DNA from: Clarireedia homoeocarpa
Taxonomy: Eukaryota > Ascomycota > Leotiomycetes > Helotiales > Rutstroemiaceae
Direction of reading: 5' to 3'
DNA: 60,248 nucleotides
Assembly (NCBI GenBank): GCA_001465935.1
Contig: LNKV01000116.1
Location: 8,138-68,385, forward strand
Shown here: positions 24,078-36,357 of the stretch, in pieces
Layout: every line of letters begins with the position of its first letter
How positions within the stretch are numbered: the first letter of the stretch is position 1
Position numbers and translations under genes: made by a program
Notes under the pieces: generated by a model
What the model saw: only the letters and a program-made list of their open reading frames with translations
Databases searched by the model: none
What the model was told of the DNA's origin: nothing

Positions 24078-25239
24078 CTACCCAAGTTCTGCAACCTCCC
24101 TTCTCCCACTCATCTCCCAAGCCTGATTTCTCCGGTCTCCTATCTCCATGATCGGATGACTTTGCGCCTCCGGCACCGCCACTGCACTTGGAATCCCGGG
24201 GCTTGCTTCTTCGGCTGATAATTCCGGTTTCGTATGCGGTTCTACAATCACCTGCTTCGCGGCTTTACGTTTTTTCCGTTGACGCAAGATGAACCATGTC
24301 AAGGCTGCTAGAATAGCGATAACCACAACAGCGACAGCAACACAAATTCCGACGATGGCTCCGGTACCAAGATTCGAGTGCGAGCCAGAGGAAGCCATCG
24401 TAGCTATGGTAGCTAGTGATGTAGACGAGGAGGAAGAGGAAGACAGGGATGGGGATGTGGCTGTGTTAGCGCCGGAAGTTGTTGGAACACTTGACGAAGT
24501 TGTGCTTGATGACGTTGTGGAGGATGAAGTGAAGGAAGAGTATGGTCGTGATGTTGGTGTCGCTATTACCGAGAGAGATGAAGGAGCTGGAGCTTTGAAG
24601 ACATTGTTACTGAGGCTCGCGCATTTTGTGTCGTTACAACATGTCCATTCCGCGAGTGTCTCGTTATATACGATGCCGAGCGAGCCACCTCCGTTGCTCT
24701 CTAGATTGACTGGGAGCTTTGGTTAGTCCAAAGATTGACAATGCGTACTATCATGGTGAATCGAGTTAAGCACATTGCTACGTGCTTGAGAAAACTTACG
24801 GCATTCTTTATTGCAAGCCGATGAGGTATAGGTAGGATCATTGCAATACCCCAAATAATCTTCACGTGTTTCCGCAAGTCAGCAACCGGACTGTATAACC
24901 CGGACTCCATAACCCGGACTCCTACTGTAGCGTGAGCTCTAAAACTTACATTCAGCCTCCACCGACAAATCAGCAGTTGAAGCCTTACATATGTTGTTTC
25001 CAACACACGTATCAAACTGATAGCAGCATGTTAAGAAGTCCTACATACATGAAGTCAGCATATGCTTCGTCGGAAGAGGCTCGAACTAGGCGTGGCTTCG
25101 GTGACAGAATTGATTCTCTCATCATACGTACAGAAGTGCTGTTAACTGTACCGCATGGGAAAAACCCATTCTGACGCACCAAGGTCTCTACACCGCCATT
25201 GAAATATGCGTAGCAATTTTGGGTAAATTTGTCGGCCAT
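24078..25239 (-). CDS. Cys-rich single-pass membrane protein (no clear signal peptide)
   Basis: Four exons on the minus strand: 25239-25132, 25040-24950, 24859-24800 and 24709-24078, giving 296 residues. Introns are 91, 90 and 90 nt with GTACGT/GTAAGT donors; frames agree at every junction. The spliced ectodomain shows the spacing FPCG..TCCYQFDTC..C, then GYCNDPTYTSSACNKEC and EWTCCNDTKC, a fungal family with paired cysteines. A long Ser/Thr linker precedes one transmembrane helix (AIVGICVAVAVVVIAILAAL), a basic RQRKKRK stop-transfer and an acidic cytosolic tail. I recognise the architecture (Cys-rich ectodomain, mucin-like stalk, TM, short tail) but no assigned function. No signal peptide is visible at MADKFTQNC, so a 5' exon could be missing. 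It is a paralogue of the divergent neighbour. Confidence 0.72.
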
Positions 25240-25998
25240 TATATAAATATATATGCGTGTGAAGAAGCAAGGATGAACTGCAGTTTTTGCTCCGAGACGT
25301 TACACGCCGCGACAGAAAGAGAAAATCGATGGAGAAAAGACGTGAAGAAATCCAACTTCATTGCTCTAAGTTAAGCTTACTGTAATTTCGTCTACGCTGT
25401 TGTACGTAGATCTGCGATGGCGCCGCATCGTGGTAGGAGGGGCCTCGCGGTGTGCCGTGCCTCTTTGCCCCTTTTTTGAATATGCCAAGCAGCGGGGGGG
25501 CTGTTCCAGCTGGTCGTCGTTGAAACTTTTAGTAATTTATGGTTAAAGATGGATGAGCCTCCTCCAATCAGCTCTAAGTATAACGAATATCCTTACTGCA
25601 GTGCAGGGCTGTGAAATTGCAGGCACGATCTAAGGATTGCCATGACCGGGGTCTTATACTCTGTCCGGGAAAATATGATTTTTGCCGCACTTACTACTCG
25701 TATACTGCCACAACGCCAGCATAGGGCTGTAACATCATGCGATGAACGAGCCAAAACGCATTCGGGGATGCGCTCGCCGCTTGTCACCTCACTCTCTAGA
25801 GGATTGTTCGCGGAAGTCGCCATGGCCAGTTATAAAATGGACAAGGGGCCGAGTGTGGTTACACACTCCACCGATCAAGGTACAAGTGCACTTAATATAT
25901 CCTAGGCGGTTACTTTTTCCGCCATGGCGATGGGAGTTGTTAACAACTGACACGATCGACTTTCCGTCGTGTTGAAGTTTCTGCGTTCATGAAGCTAT
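25240..25998. promoter_or_regulatory. Bidirectional intergenic between two paralogous membrane proteins
   Basis: 759 bp separating divergent starts; a TATATAAATATATAT stretch lies just upstream of the minus-strand start. No further regulatory element can be assigned by eye. Confidence 0.4.
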
Positions 25999-26770
25999 AT
26001 GCCATCAGTCATTATGCGCCACCTCATTGAAATCTTTATCATTTTGGTGCACTCGCGAGTGGTGTTCACACTCTGTTATAGCTTTGATAAAAAGGTACAA
26101 TCCAATTATCTGCCATGTAACACCTCTGCTCCGGTTAGCATGTGCTGCAACAATCGTGCAAATTGCGGCACGGGAGCCCAGCTTGGGCTATGTGTCCATA
26201 TGAACCAAATAGACAGAGGATTTTGCACAGATCAAACATGGCAGTCGTCGTCGTGCCTGAAGCTATGCTTATCTGGCAATAAAGGTAATCTGGTGACGTC
26301 GTAGAAAAGATTTGGGCATACATTTTAACCTTGAGAATGTAGGAAACGCTTCGAAGATTACAGCTTGTTCAAATGGAAGCTTTTGCTGCGGCACCAACGC
26401 ACAAGATTGCTGTGAAGCAAACAAAGGGAGCTTTATCGTGAACGGCCAGGTCGCGGACTCGCCCGCATCATCCGATCCAACAAAGAAAGGTCTTTCGACA
26501 ACCACAAGCCGAGTAATAGGAATATCGGTTGGTATAGTGCTTGGTGCTGTGGCAGTTCTCGCAGCATTGATATTTTTTTGGAGAAAAAGGAAGACGAAAC
26601 AGATACCTTACGAAGCAAATTCAAAGGAAATTCGAATGTCTTCGACTCACGCCAATTCCGAGCCGGTACGAGCAGAGCTGGATGCTCAAGAGCAAGCAGA
26701 GCTAGATGCTCAGGAAACTTTACTGCGAAGAGGCGTTGCGAGCCAGCTTACCCCCGTTGAAATGCCCTGA
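25999..26770 (+). CDS. Secreted-type Cys-rich single-pass membrane protein
   Basis: Exons 25999-26284 and 26343-26770 (58-nt intron, GTAATC..GTAG) give 237 residues. A hydrophobic leader (about residues 7-23, IEIFIILVHSRVVFTL) precedes a Cys-rich ectodomain: LPCNTS..SMCCNNRANCG, LGLCV, GFCTDQTWQSSSCLKLC, then FCCGTNAQDCC. One TM helix follows (VIGISVGIVLGAVAVLAALIFFW), a WRKRKTK stop-transfer and a tail with an imperfect repeat of AELDAQE units. The order and cysteine spacing match the divergent neighbour at 24078-25239, so the two probably arose by inverted duplication. Function unknown; a surface sensor or adhesion role is speculation. Confidence 0.75.
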
Positions 26771-29330
26771 AGTGTAGCCATTAGATAAGTGGTATGTTGC
26801 CGTCGTGCCCGATCACAACTCCAGCGAACTCTTCAGTGATAGCGAAAAAATGAAATAAGTCGATCATATTGAGTGTTCACGCTAACTGAGAATACAGTTC
26901 CAAACAATACATTGAACATGTAACTCCTTGCAAAACATGTCTTCCTATGAAAGTCTACAGATATTGTTGCCGCATCTGAGCTTTCAGTATAATGAAATGC
27001 CCATATCACTGCTTCACGATACACTACCACTTCTCGAATAATGAAAATTCCACACTCCCTCAGGTCAACTCGTGTATTCGTACCTCGTTCAGCCTCCATC
27101 AGTAGTAAGACTTTACTGCCTAACGACTGACTGATCTCATTATAGTAAAGTCGGGAAAGAGTCAGTATTCTCATATAGCTGTAGTAGCGGTGTCTTATCC
27201 ATCGTAACAGCAGCGCTAAGAGCTGTGAGCGCAGAATACCAGATGTGTTTTCACTGCCTTATCACCACTGCTCTTGGCATCCTCGGTCTCCTTAGTCGGA
27301 ATGCGATCGTTCAAAGCTTTACGTCGCTTGATGCTTTGTTTGTGATGATTTAGACGATTAGATGAAGCGACTTCAGATTTTGGCTGCTCATTGATTTCCA
27401 TTTCAACTATGAGACACCCATCAACTCGACGTTCAACTCGCTCAGGAGGAAAATCCGGTGGTTACTCGCCACGCTCAATTGCAGTTGGAAATTATGAAAT
27501 TGGAACTGCTGCGACAGTCGATGCAGTGAAGTCACTGCCAGCTAGAACTACTGAGGTTCCATAGACGAGGAAGAGGAATTATAGCGAAAGGGCAGGAGTG
27601 CATGCTGTGGGATTTTTAAGGAAAGTTCAGAAACCTTTCTGGAATGGAGGTGACATTTAAACTTAATGATTGGTGGTGTTACAATATCTATTCTAGGGCT
27701 TGAAGCTGGAGACTTGGATTGATAGCCTTGTTGTTTTAATCACAATAGCTATACTCAATTCATTAAAATTACATCAAACGTACTGACAACCAATTTCTAA
27801 TCACCCACTTGCAGTTGCCGACGCGATACCTTTCTCTAGCCATATCCGCAACTATTATCTTCACACTCATAATCAGTGATGGGACTAGTATTTTCAGTAT
27901 TTTGTATACCCCCCACTACAGTGAGACATATTAGATTCTTGAGGAAATACCACTGCTCATATAGGCCTATTCCAACATAGCCTCCTCCTTCAGGACTATA
28001 TTCATCCTTCAAGCCTATATTGACCTATTAGGCCTCAACATGTAGAACGAACAGATACCAGACGTTGAACCAAGCTGGTGACACTTGTGTTGTTGTGCTA
28101 GTAAGGGGTAGTGAATTGTGGTCGCCTCTATTCCGAGATCCAACCAGACTCGTGTCGGGTGAGGCGATCGTGTACTAGCTGAACACTTCTTCGTCAAAGC
28201 TCGTACCTTGCACATCGGAGAACTTGTCTTTCATTTTGTTCTACGAAAAACCAAGCAAAGTTAGACTAATATACATCTGTGAATTTGTGCTCCGTGAGCT
28301 CCACACTTTACTAGGTCTATTTTATGTCGAAGCGCTTGACAAGACATCTGATTCGCCTCCGAATATCATTCATATTCTTAGTTATCGGTGTGTTTCTTAT
28401 TGACTTTACACTAGAATCACCGGTGGTAGTACGTGTATCTGTCACAAGAGATTTAGCGTACCCCGCATCGCAAGGGCCCGAGATTCAAGTAGCACTACGA
28501 GATAGCATCCGTTTGTGGAATGCAGTGGACGGTATGAGGTAACACCCATTCTGAACGACCAAATAACGAAATCAGTGCATATTATTGCACAATGCAAGGG
28601 CAAAATGAAAATTCCAGGCGAGTTTCTTGACCGAAAAGCAGGAGTGTTCTTGCTGCTCTGATATATTCACGTTTCTTAGTCCGAAATACGTAATCTTACG
28701 TAGGGTATGAAAGGCTCTAGATACCCTGTTATACACTCAACTGAGGAGAAACCGATCGGCATTATGATACTAGGCAATGTAAAGTATTACTAAAGCCAGC
28801 GGATGGTTTGAGAAGAGACGTTCGGCTTCGTCACATCTTGATTGAGGTTGATCGTGGAGCTGTAGTGTCATTTTGGACAAGCACCCGAAATTCGTGTCAC
28901 TTTCTACTGTAAAAGGGACTATGTGTGATATTACATAGCATAAATGCAATATCATAACGCGTCCTAAAATATGCTGTATCATACATGTGTATAACTGAGA
29001 TCGATACAGATTTCCACTTGCCTGAATCAAAAAGTTTCTGCGACCAGCTCAGAAGTTTGCGTAACGTCGTATTAAGCTAGAGAACTGAAAAACAAATCTA
29101 TTGGCACAACAAGTGGTGTATCATGTGTCACTGTTGGGAAAAAAGTGCCGGAGGGCAGAGCAACAACTTGAAAAGGAAGAAAGATCTCGGACAAGGCAAC
29201 AAACGGAAAAGGCATAAATATCAAACCTGTATCCGTCTAATTTTGCTTCCCCAACTCATTTCTATCATCTCCACAAACACAATACATCTCTATTCTAAAT
29301 TCCAATCGTTCTCTTCGTAAAAAGCTCACT
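26771..29330. other. Gene-poor interval, no gene recognised
   Basis: About 2.6 kb with several unlinked short frames (26833-27174 minus, 27216-27401 minus, 28324-28542 plus). None shows a known domain, good start context plus introns, or similarity to neighbours. It marks the passage from the genic left half to the repeat-rich right half. The last 100 bases before 29331 look like a pyrimidine-rich promoter/leader. Confidence 0.45.
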
Positions 29331-29589
29331 ATGGCAACAGAACCTACAGACGTAGCTGAGACCACAACTACGGTCCAAGTTCAACCTGAGCCTACCAATG
29401 ATAAAATTTATTTTGAGGCTAATTTCGTAGGAACTGTTTGGGTATGTCAAAGACTCAGTTCCTCCTTAAGCCACAATCTTCTCTTGAAATTAATATGCAA
29501 AAAAGGTCAAATGGGGTGTCAAAGACGGTTTAGATCGCATTCATGAATCATATATTGACATCAACTACTCTCTCAATGGTTCCCCGTAA
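29331..29589 (+). CDS. Small hypothetical protein, 64 aa
   Basis: Two exons, 29331-29441 and 29506-29589, with a 64-nt intron (GTATGT donor, AAAAAAG acceptor) that keeps frame. The product starts MATEPTDVAETTTTVQVQP and continues IYFEANFVGTVW then VKWGVKDGLDRIHES. The ATG is preceded by a TATAAA-like CATAAATA at 29214 and a CT-rich leader. No family recognised. Small size and nearby transposon debris mean it could be a truncated gene, but the intact intron argues for a real one. Confidence 0.5.
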
Positions 29590-29809
29590 TATGGTGGTGA
29601 TAATATGGTGGGGAAACTTACTTTACTTTGGGGAATCATATCCTACATCAACCACAATTCACATTTTGGTACATAACCCCATCAAAGTATATCGGTATTC
29701 AATTATGGGATAAACTATATACAATCTACATCATGATACTCGCCTGGGCTTGGGGATTCGGAATATGTTAATTATATGGTTGTCCGGCCATCGGTACACA
29801 GATAATCGT

Positions 29810-29927
29810 CTAACCTTAGATCTCGTTCACGCCGTGAACGAGATTGAGCCCCGGACGGACCACACCTTATTTTCACCATACAAAAAAAAAACTCGTTCAC
29901 GGCGTGAACGAGGAAGAATAAGGTTAG
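29810..29927. mobile_element. Compact foldback MITE with two internal palindromes
   Basis: 118 bp whose ends are inverted: CTAACCTTA at the left and TAAGGTTAG at the right. Just inside each end lies a 21-bp near-perfect palindrome (29822-29842 and 29892-29912, arms CTCGTTCACG and CGTGAACGAG) and the two palindromes are reverse complements of each other. The centre has an A-run. A TA dinucleotide near each end fits a Tc1/mariner-type target, though a clean duplication is not certain. Confidence 0.6.
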
Positions 29928-29929
29928 GG

Positions 29930-30305
29930 ATCAGCAGGATCTTAGGAAAGTATTGGGAGCACCAGCTCCCGCATTAAAAGCAGCAAAATTCATGAGAAAC
30001 ACTGGGCTTCTTGGGCAATTCGAAGCTATTCCACAGACACTGTAATCACAAACTATGCACTGGGAATCATTTAGGGTACAGTGAACCAAAACTCGGACTG
30101 AAATGGGGAAGCGAAGTGGAGGGGATGAGATGCTGGAACCGTGACAGCCAAGGTATAGGAAGTAAATGGAGTGTAAATACGAATAGCTACTGGTGGCTAG
30201 GTGATCATGCACCAACTACAGTGCCGTATGAGCGACCTTCGGTCGCTGGGATCGGTCTATGAATAAATCAATCAGTCAATCAATCAATCAATCAATCAAT
30301 CAATC
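29930..30305 (+). mobile_element. 5'-truncated Tad-like LINE 3' end
   Basis: Conceptual translation from 29938 reads DLRKVLGAPAPALKAAKF, then MRNTGLLGQFEA and a stop, the same C-terminal signature as the large LINE here (ATKAIQF..TRLLGQF). A 3' UTR and an (AATC)n tail at 30266-30305 follow. Only the last ~35 codons remain. The sequence is divergent from the 33-40 kb LINE, so it is a different family member. Confidence 0.7.
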
Positions 30306-30951
30306 TCTTATATATAAAGCTCTACAAGCTCCCACTTAGATTTGCTCTTCAGTTAGAAATTCTAAGGTCTACGATTCTTTTGCACGATGTACGTCACAAT
30401 TTAAATGATTGAACTTTAAGAATTAACCTCACCTTTAAGATTTTGAAATTCAAATATTCTATTTATTTTGGGAATAATCTCAAATTCCAGGAAAACTAGC
30501 GGATACTTTGGAAATCTATCGATGGACTAATTATCCACAGTTTTACTATGTCCATTTTCAATTACCCGCTCTGTAACGGATTAATCCGCGGATTGTCTTG
30601 GCAGTACCATGGGGCTCTACGGTTAACCGTTTGCGCAGCCTATAAAAGATCAGCCCCACCTTGCGCCGGTTCTGAGAACCTGTGGCGCAGTCATAACTGC
30701 GACCTGCCCGATCACTGCCCGATCACTGTCAGTGGAACCCAGCCGCCCAAGGCTAGGAGGCAACGACGAATTATCTCTCACCGAGAACCTCATCCACGAT
30801 AATCCGCCACTACGTAGGAAATCGGCATCTTTTTTCTAGTGAAGGAGACTCCATTCTTAAGTGCTGAGCTGGGATAAGAGCTACGCATTAGAGTGCAACC
30901 TTGGAGGAAGAGCGCTATGCTTTTCAATGATATTCCTTTGGACTATACAAA
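30306..30951. other. Upstream region of HET gene
   Basis: 646 bp with the HET-gene promoter; contains a direct GCCCGATCACT repeat (about 30705-30727) and a TATAAAAG at 30640. No other gene seen. Confidence 0.4.
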
Positions 30952-33028
30952 ATGAATGCTGGCTATGACGTGGGGAGAGCAGCCGTGGCCGCTATGCGAC
31001 CTAGAAATTTAATGCATCTGTCCCGAGGCGGCTTTCACCTCTGTGCCCACTGCCGCCAAATTAACGTGCAGACACTTACTGCTCCCGGAGGTTACCAGCA
31101 CTATGCTCAACCATCTGACATGATGAAGAGCTCCGAGCACTGTCCGCTTTGCGAGCGTTTCGTATTGCGTCCGCAAGGTGTGCTACACGGGGGGAATCAT
31201 GAAGCCGCAACGGGCCGCTTGTCTTGTTCACTTGTTCGCGAGGATGGTCTTAATCGTCTGCAACTCTCCACAGAGACTTCGCATCCCCAAAGCTTAAGAA
31301 ATGGCAGACTTGTTTCGTTAGCTGTATTCACCAACGAAGGTAAGTTATGGGCAACAAGCCATGTTTGCAGTTGACCGTGCATACTGATATGGAGAAGGTG
31401 ACCCTGCTGCAGGCTATGGTGTAGCAGTGCGGAGACGATTAAGCAATACTCATTCAGCATCATCTGCTACACTTACCAGAGAATGGTTGAGGACGTGTCG
31501 GGAGCAACATAGATGCTCATATTGGGTTAACTCTTGTCGCAGAGCAGATCCCTTACATCAGCAACCTTCACGCTTACTTGACCTACGATCATTCGGTGAT
31601 GATTCTTTGGATGTGAGAATAGTTCAGATTGTGGAGGCCTCCGAATATGTCGCTTTAAGTCATTGTTGGGGCCCTGTCCATAATCGCCCTTGTGTATTAA
31701 CATGCAATAACCTAGCAGAATGGACTTGTCGGCTTGCGTTCCAAATCCTCCCTCTAACATTTCAAGACGCTATCAAAATTACTCGAGGACTGGGATTCAG
31801 ATACCTTTGGATCGATGCTCTGTGCATCTTGCAGGACTGTGAAGAAGATTGGGACACTGAAGGTTCTAAGATGGAGGCGATATTCAGCAACTGTGCCCTA
31901 TGTATCTCTGCTACGTCTGGTGTTGATAGTACATCGGGCTGCTTCACGACGAACTCTACCGGGCGCCAAAGTATTGAACCGCATCTTATAGACATCACTA
32001 GCATACTTACAACAGGCGAGACAAGTACTCTCGTTGTATACTGCGACCAGCCAATTAGAGATGGGGGTAGCAGTCAATACTTACCTGGCGCAATCAGGAA
32101 CTCGCCAATTGTGACCCGTGGTTGGACGCTCCAAGAGAGGATTCTTCCGTCTCGCATTTTACATTTTACTTCAGAGCAACTGATATGGGAGTGTGGAGAT
32201 GGGTTTGAATCAGAGGATGGGCTTGAATCATGGGCTCAAAGCGTTGAGCGGTGCGCACTTGGAAGCGGCCCTATGCTTGCCCGGGAGCTAGCCAACGTAG
32301 GACGGATTGATAGTCCATTTGGCACCATATATAGATGGTATACAATAATCGACGAAGACTATTCCAAGCGTCGACTTTCTTTCGCGAAAGATAAACTTGC
32401 GGCTATATCTGGTCTGGCCCGGTTGGTTGCTAGAAACACCGGGTCCCGCTACATCGCCGGTTTGTGGGAATTTGGGCTATGCTATGGTCTTTGTTGGGTT
32501 GTGAATGCACCAGCGCCATTGACCATAGAACCAGAAAACTACCGATCGCCATCATTTTCGTGGGCGGCCACTAATTCGAAAGTTTCTTGGCTACCCGGAA
32601 TTTTCGATCTCAACCGCGGGCCGCCTTCGTCACTGTTCACTCTCCTAGGCTGGCAATGTGTGCTTTCGACGAGCGATCAATATGGCCGTATCTCGCAATG
32701 TGCTCTCAAGATCACTGGTCAGTGTATGAAAGTCGTGGTTAGACCATCGCCTGCAGAGCCCTGGCCGAACGATTCCAATGCTATTTTGGGAGACGATCGG
32801 AACGGCAAAGCCTGGATGGATGTGTACCCTATGCAAGAGGAGCAGATGTTGGCAATCCTGGTATGCAATCTTCAAGAGGAACTTCCCGGTTCGGAGGCCT
32901 GGAATACATACGCACTTCTACTCAAACCGATCCAACAAGGAAGGGCAATATTCAAAAGGGCGGGGCTAGCATACCTTTTCGACGAGGAGTTTACAAATTG
33001 TCCTAGCAAGACCATAATTTTAGTCTAA
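30952..33028 (+). CDS. HET-domain (heterokaryon incompatibility) protein
   Basis: Exons 30952-31339 and 31398-33028, with a 58-nt intron (GTAAGT..GAAG), encode 672 residues. The junction restores NEGDPAAGYGVAVRR, typical just before the HET core. The N-terminus has CAHC and CPLC pairs spaced as a possible zinc site. HET motifs: YVALSHCWG (about residue 212), LPLTFQDAIKITRGLGFRYLW, IDALCILQD, then ATSGVDSTSGCF and RGWTLQERILPSRILHF. HET proteins are TIR-like cytosolic cell-death effectors or signalling domains in fungal non-self recognition. No partner domain is apparent in the C-terminal half. Start is the first Met in frame. Confidence 0.88.
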
Positions 33029-33124
33029 TATGTAGGGAATATCGTTGAGGGATATTGACTCAAAATTGTGGTTTATAAGTATTATTAAAGCAATTTCGAT
33101 AGACTGGCTTTAAAAGTATATTAT

Positions 33125-33200
33125 TGTTACGACAGCTAACATGTGACCAGGGGGCCTTAGGCTCAATGACTAGTTAGTCATAGTAGAACCCCTGGAAGGA
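33125..33200 (+). repeat. LTR-like repeat copy A (TGTTACGAC start)
   Basis: TGTTACGAC..CATGTGACCAGGGGGCC and TTAGGCTCAATG, then CATAGTAGAACCC, recur in inverted orientation at 44670-44744. A TG start suggests an LTR end; it could instead be part of the LINE 5' region. The 3' limit is uncertain. Confidence 0.5.
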
Positions 33201-33403
33201 AGTCATATGATCCGACTGTCCCACCAGGTCCCATCAGTCTTATCGCGGTGGGGGGAAAAAACACACAAGTAGCGAGAACAAAATTTTTGAATTTGAATAA
33301 CGAAAACCATATATAGCAGTTCTCCTTTTGGCCAGTTGAGAAGCCTGAGCTTGTACGTATTGCCCAGTATAATATAGGCATTATATTAATACTATAGCCT
33401 CAA

Positions 33404-35109
33404 GTGACAGTATGGCCCACCGACCTCCACGAGTATGCCATATACCTTAGTAATTACCTTAGGAAAGCACTGGCCTGTATTGACTCTGCCGAGAACCAGT
33501 TAGTGCCAACGCCAGTAGTCAAGACTATCATCGCAGCCACGAGTGTCCTCATCAAGCTCCAGAATACCCCGGATATGAGCACAATTATAGAAGCCCTCGC
33601 AAGTATCCAAAATGATCTCAAAATGATAGCAGATATAGTATAGTCTACAGCAGTAAGAATATAGGAAAACGTAATCACCCACCAACAGATTGCCATACTG
33701 AACCAGGAAACCAATCAATTTGTGAAGGCTACTGCTGAAGAGAGAAGAACAACAACTGCTTTTATACAAGAGACAAATAATATCACCAAAGAGATCAATG
33801 ATAATAAGTAACAAACAATATTATAAAGACTATTTAATCCACATCGTCCTCAAAGGCCTTATATATATCGGTATTAACTAGCAATACCATACCTCTTAGT
33901 AAGCCAATCATATTATCTACTCAGACTTCATCATTTGTTCAGGCACAATATGAGATTATTATGAAAACCATAGGTCCAGCTACTGTTGTAAGTCTCCGAG
34001 CAAAGAGCCTTAGAAACTTACAGAACCATATTGATCGCGCGATTGAACAGAGTAGAAACGAACGTATCGAAAGGATCCGTGTAGCATCAGCTAACCAATT
34101 GAAGAGCGGAGACCTCAGTATCAAGACATCAGGCAGAAACGAGGCGGAGGCATTGAGACAATTTGCAAACGACTGGATGGGTCGGATCGGAAGAGGCGTG
34201 TCAATACGGCTCCCTAAATATAGTGTACTTGCGTACAGGATCAGGACAAGCTCGATGGATATGGAGAAATTCGAAGAGATTAGAGCGGAGTTACTTCATG
34301 ATAATAGACCCTTTATACCGAACGCGGACATCAAATATATCGGATGGCTGTCAAGGGCTGCGACTACAAAGGCAGCCTCGACTATTATCATTGAATTCAC
34401 CAACCCAGAAGACGCAAACAAGATCATCGACGAAGGTCTCATATGGCAAGGCGAGGCGTTCCAGTGCGAGAGGTACGACAGACAGTGTCGACTGAAGCAA
34501 TGCTACAAGTGTCAAAAATACGGCCACATAGGAACCCAGTGCAAAGCGAATACAGCATGTGGCTACTGTGCAGAAAAGCACAACTCGAAAGATTGCCTCA
34601 CCAATACCGACAAGTTCACCACAAGAAAGTGCGCTGTTTGTAAAGGGGCACATGAAACATGGAACAAGCGGTGCCCAGTCTGGAAGACTGAGCTAAACAA
34701 AGTAAAAGCAGCATACGATGCCCGTCAACCGTATCACTTCGTCCCGTCGACGAAAGAGAAGTCAATGAGTGAACAGGTCACCTTAGATGTAACACCGGCG
34801 GAATCGGCAGCAATAATCAACGGAAGCCAAAGGGGCAGGCCGAACACCAACTCTACGGGACCATCATTGACACCATCACTATCGCCAAATAGACAGAACG
34901 CTAGGAGCAAGTCTCCTACCAAAGGCAGGGCTCCCAAAAGAATCTATACGGGAGCGATGGCAGGCAACACACAAGACGAGAATGGGGATACAATCATGGC
35001 CGAGAGCAGCCAAAGACCGCGAAGACCGTATATGCCGTCAAGGAGAGTACTAGAGTCAATCACAACGAACTCACTATATAGTTCTCAATGGAGTACAGAA
35101 GACTCATGA
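33404..35109 (+). pseudogene. LINE ORF1 (gag-like, zinc knuckles), broken
   Basis: Opens at or before 33404 in frame 2, hits TAG at 33641 and more TAG/TAA codons to about 33840, then continues in frame 1 (shift near 33850) to a stop at 35109. The intact 3' part has an RNA-binding-like region followed by CYKCQKYGHIGTQC, CGYCAEKHNSKDC and CAVCKGAHETWNKRC, classic knuckles of LINE Gag. The tail is Ser/Pro/Arg-rich. It overlaps ORF2 by 22 nt. Each stop reads as Gln if T is reverted to C. Confidence 0.8.
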
Positions 35110-36238
35110 ACTGTAACAAACACAGCCTAAAAATCCTACAGTACAATGTTATGAGGTCAAGGGACGAGGTCATGGCAACGCTACTTCGTGACCCCAAGAT
35201 CCAAGAATATGATATTCTAGCTCTCCAAGAGCCATGGAGGAACCCGTTCACCTCAACTACCCACAACCCAATCTCACACTCCTTTCACTTATGCTTCCCA
35301 AAAGACAGCAAGGAAGCACCGGCGAGAGTCTGCTTCTTTGTTAATAGAAGGCTTGACCCGAACAGTTGGAGGTTCAAGGAACATACTCGAGATCTTACTA
35401 CGCTAGACATTACTATACCAACCCCAAATGCAAACAAAATATCGAAGATTGTAATACACAACGTATACAACCCTCCGAGGTCCTCCGACCACCAGGAGAG
35501 CTGTTTACCGCACCTTAGAACAGCCCTCACAGCACATGATGGAGAGGAACAGATTACTCTGGGAGACTTCAACCTGCATCATGAGCTCTGGGGGGACCCA
35601 ACAACTCGGACCGAGCCGGAATCGGATGAACTAATCGATATTATTGAAGAGTTTCAACTAGGTAGCCTCCTGCCAGCTGGTACAGTTACATACGACGACA
35701 AAAATGCACAAAGCTGTATAGACCTTTGCTATAGTACTCAAGATCTCGTAGACAGAGTTATCACATGCAACACAGACCCTAGAATGGACCACAACTCTGA
35801 CCACCTCCTAATTACAATAATGCTAGACCCCAGGAGTATACAACGGCCAGGAATGAACACACGGGATTAGTCCAGGATGGATGAAAAAGAATTCCGAACA
35901 TATCTGGCACACGAGCTACCAAAAACTCGATGCCCCAAGACAAAGACCGCGTTGGACAGATATGTGGGAGAGGTAGTAGCCGCTATACAGGCTGTTATTA
36001 ACCATTATATACCACTGAAAAGATGGTCCCCGAGAGTAAGAGCCGGCTGGTCCGCCGAATGTAAGGAAATATAGCTAGAGGCACGAAGGCTCAAGCGCCA
36101 AAATAGTCGAGAACACACAGAAGAGAGCTGGGAAGCCTATCGCATAGCCCGAAACCGGAAGGGAAGGGTGATCCGCAGAGCTCTACTCCAAGGTCACCGG
36201 GAACAGGTCGAAAGAGCGATGCAAAGTCCAAAGAATAT

Positions 36239-36357
36239 TGTTACGAATGCTTGTTCTTCTGAGTCACGTGGAAGTGGTCAGGAGGCTGAGTACTATCGGT
36301 CAGAGACAGAGAGTACTATCGTAGGTTTAACGTTGGCGGTCACACAGGGAATCGATA
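36239..36357 (+). mobile_element. Start of an LTR-type element nested in LINE ORF2
   Basis: LINE coding similarity stops after VERAMQSPKNI. The next bases begin TGTTACGAATGC and continue with CTGAGTCACGTGGAAG, non-LINE sequence with a TG start resembling the TGTTACGA edge of the LTR-like repeats at 33125 and 44744. The rest is lost in the gap; LINE RT resumes after it. Confidence 0.55.

Noticed and set aside
26833..27401. Two minus-strand open frames (113 and 61 codons)
   Set aside because: No joining intron, domain or good coding pattern; one only shows a Lys-rich stretch. Left as intergenic.
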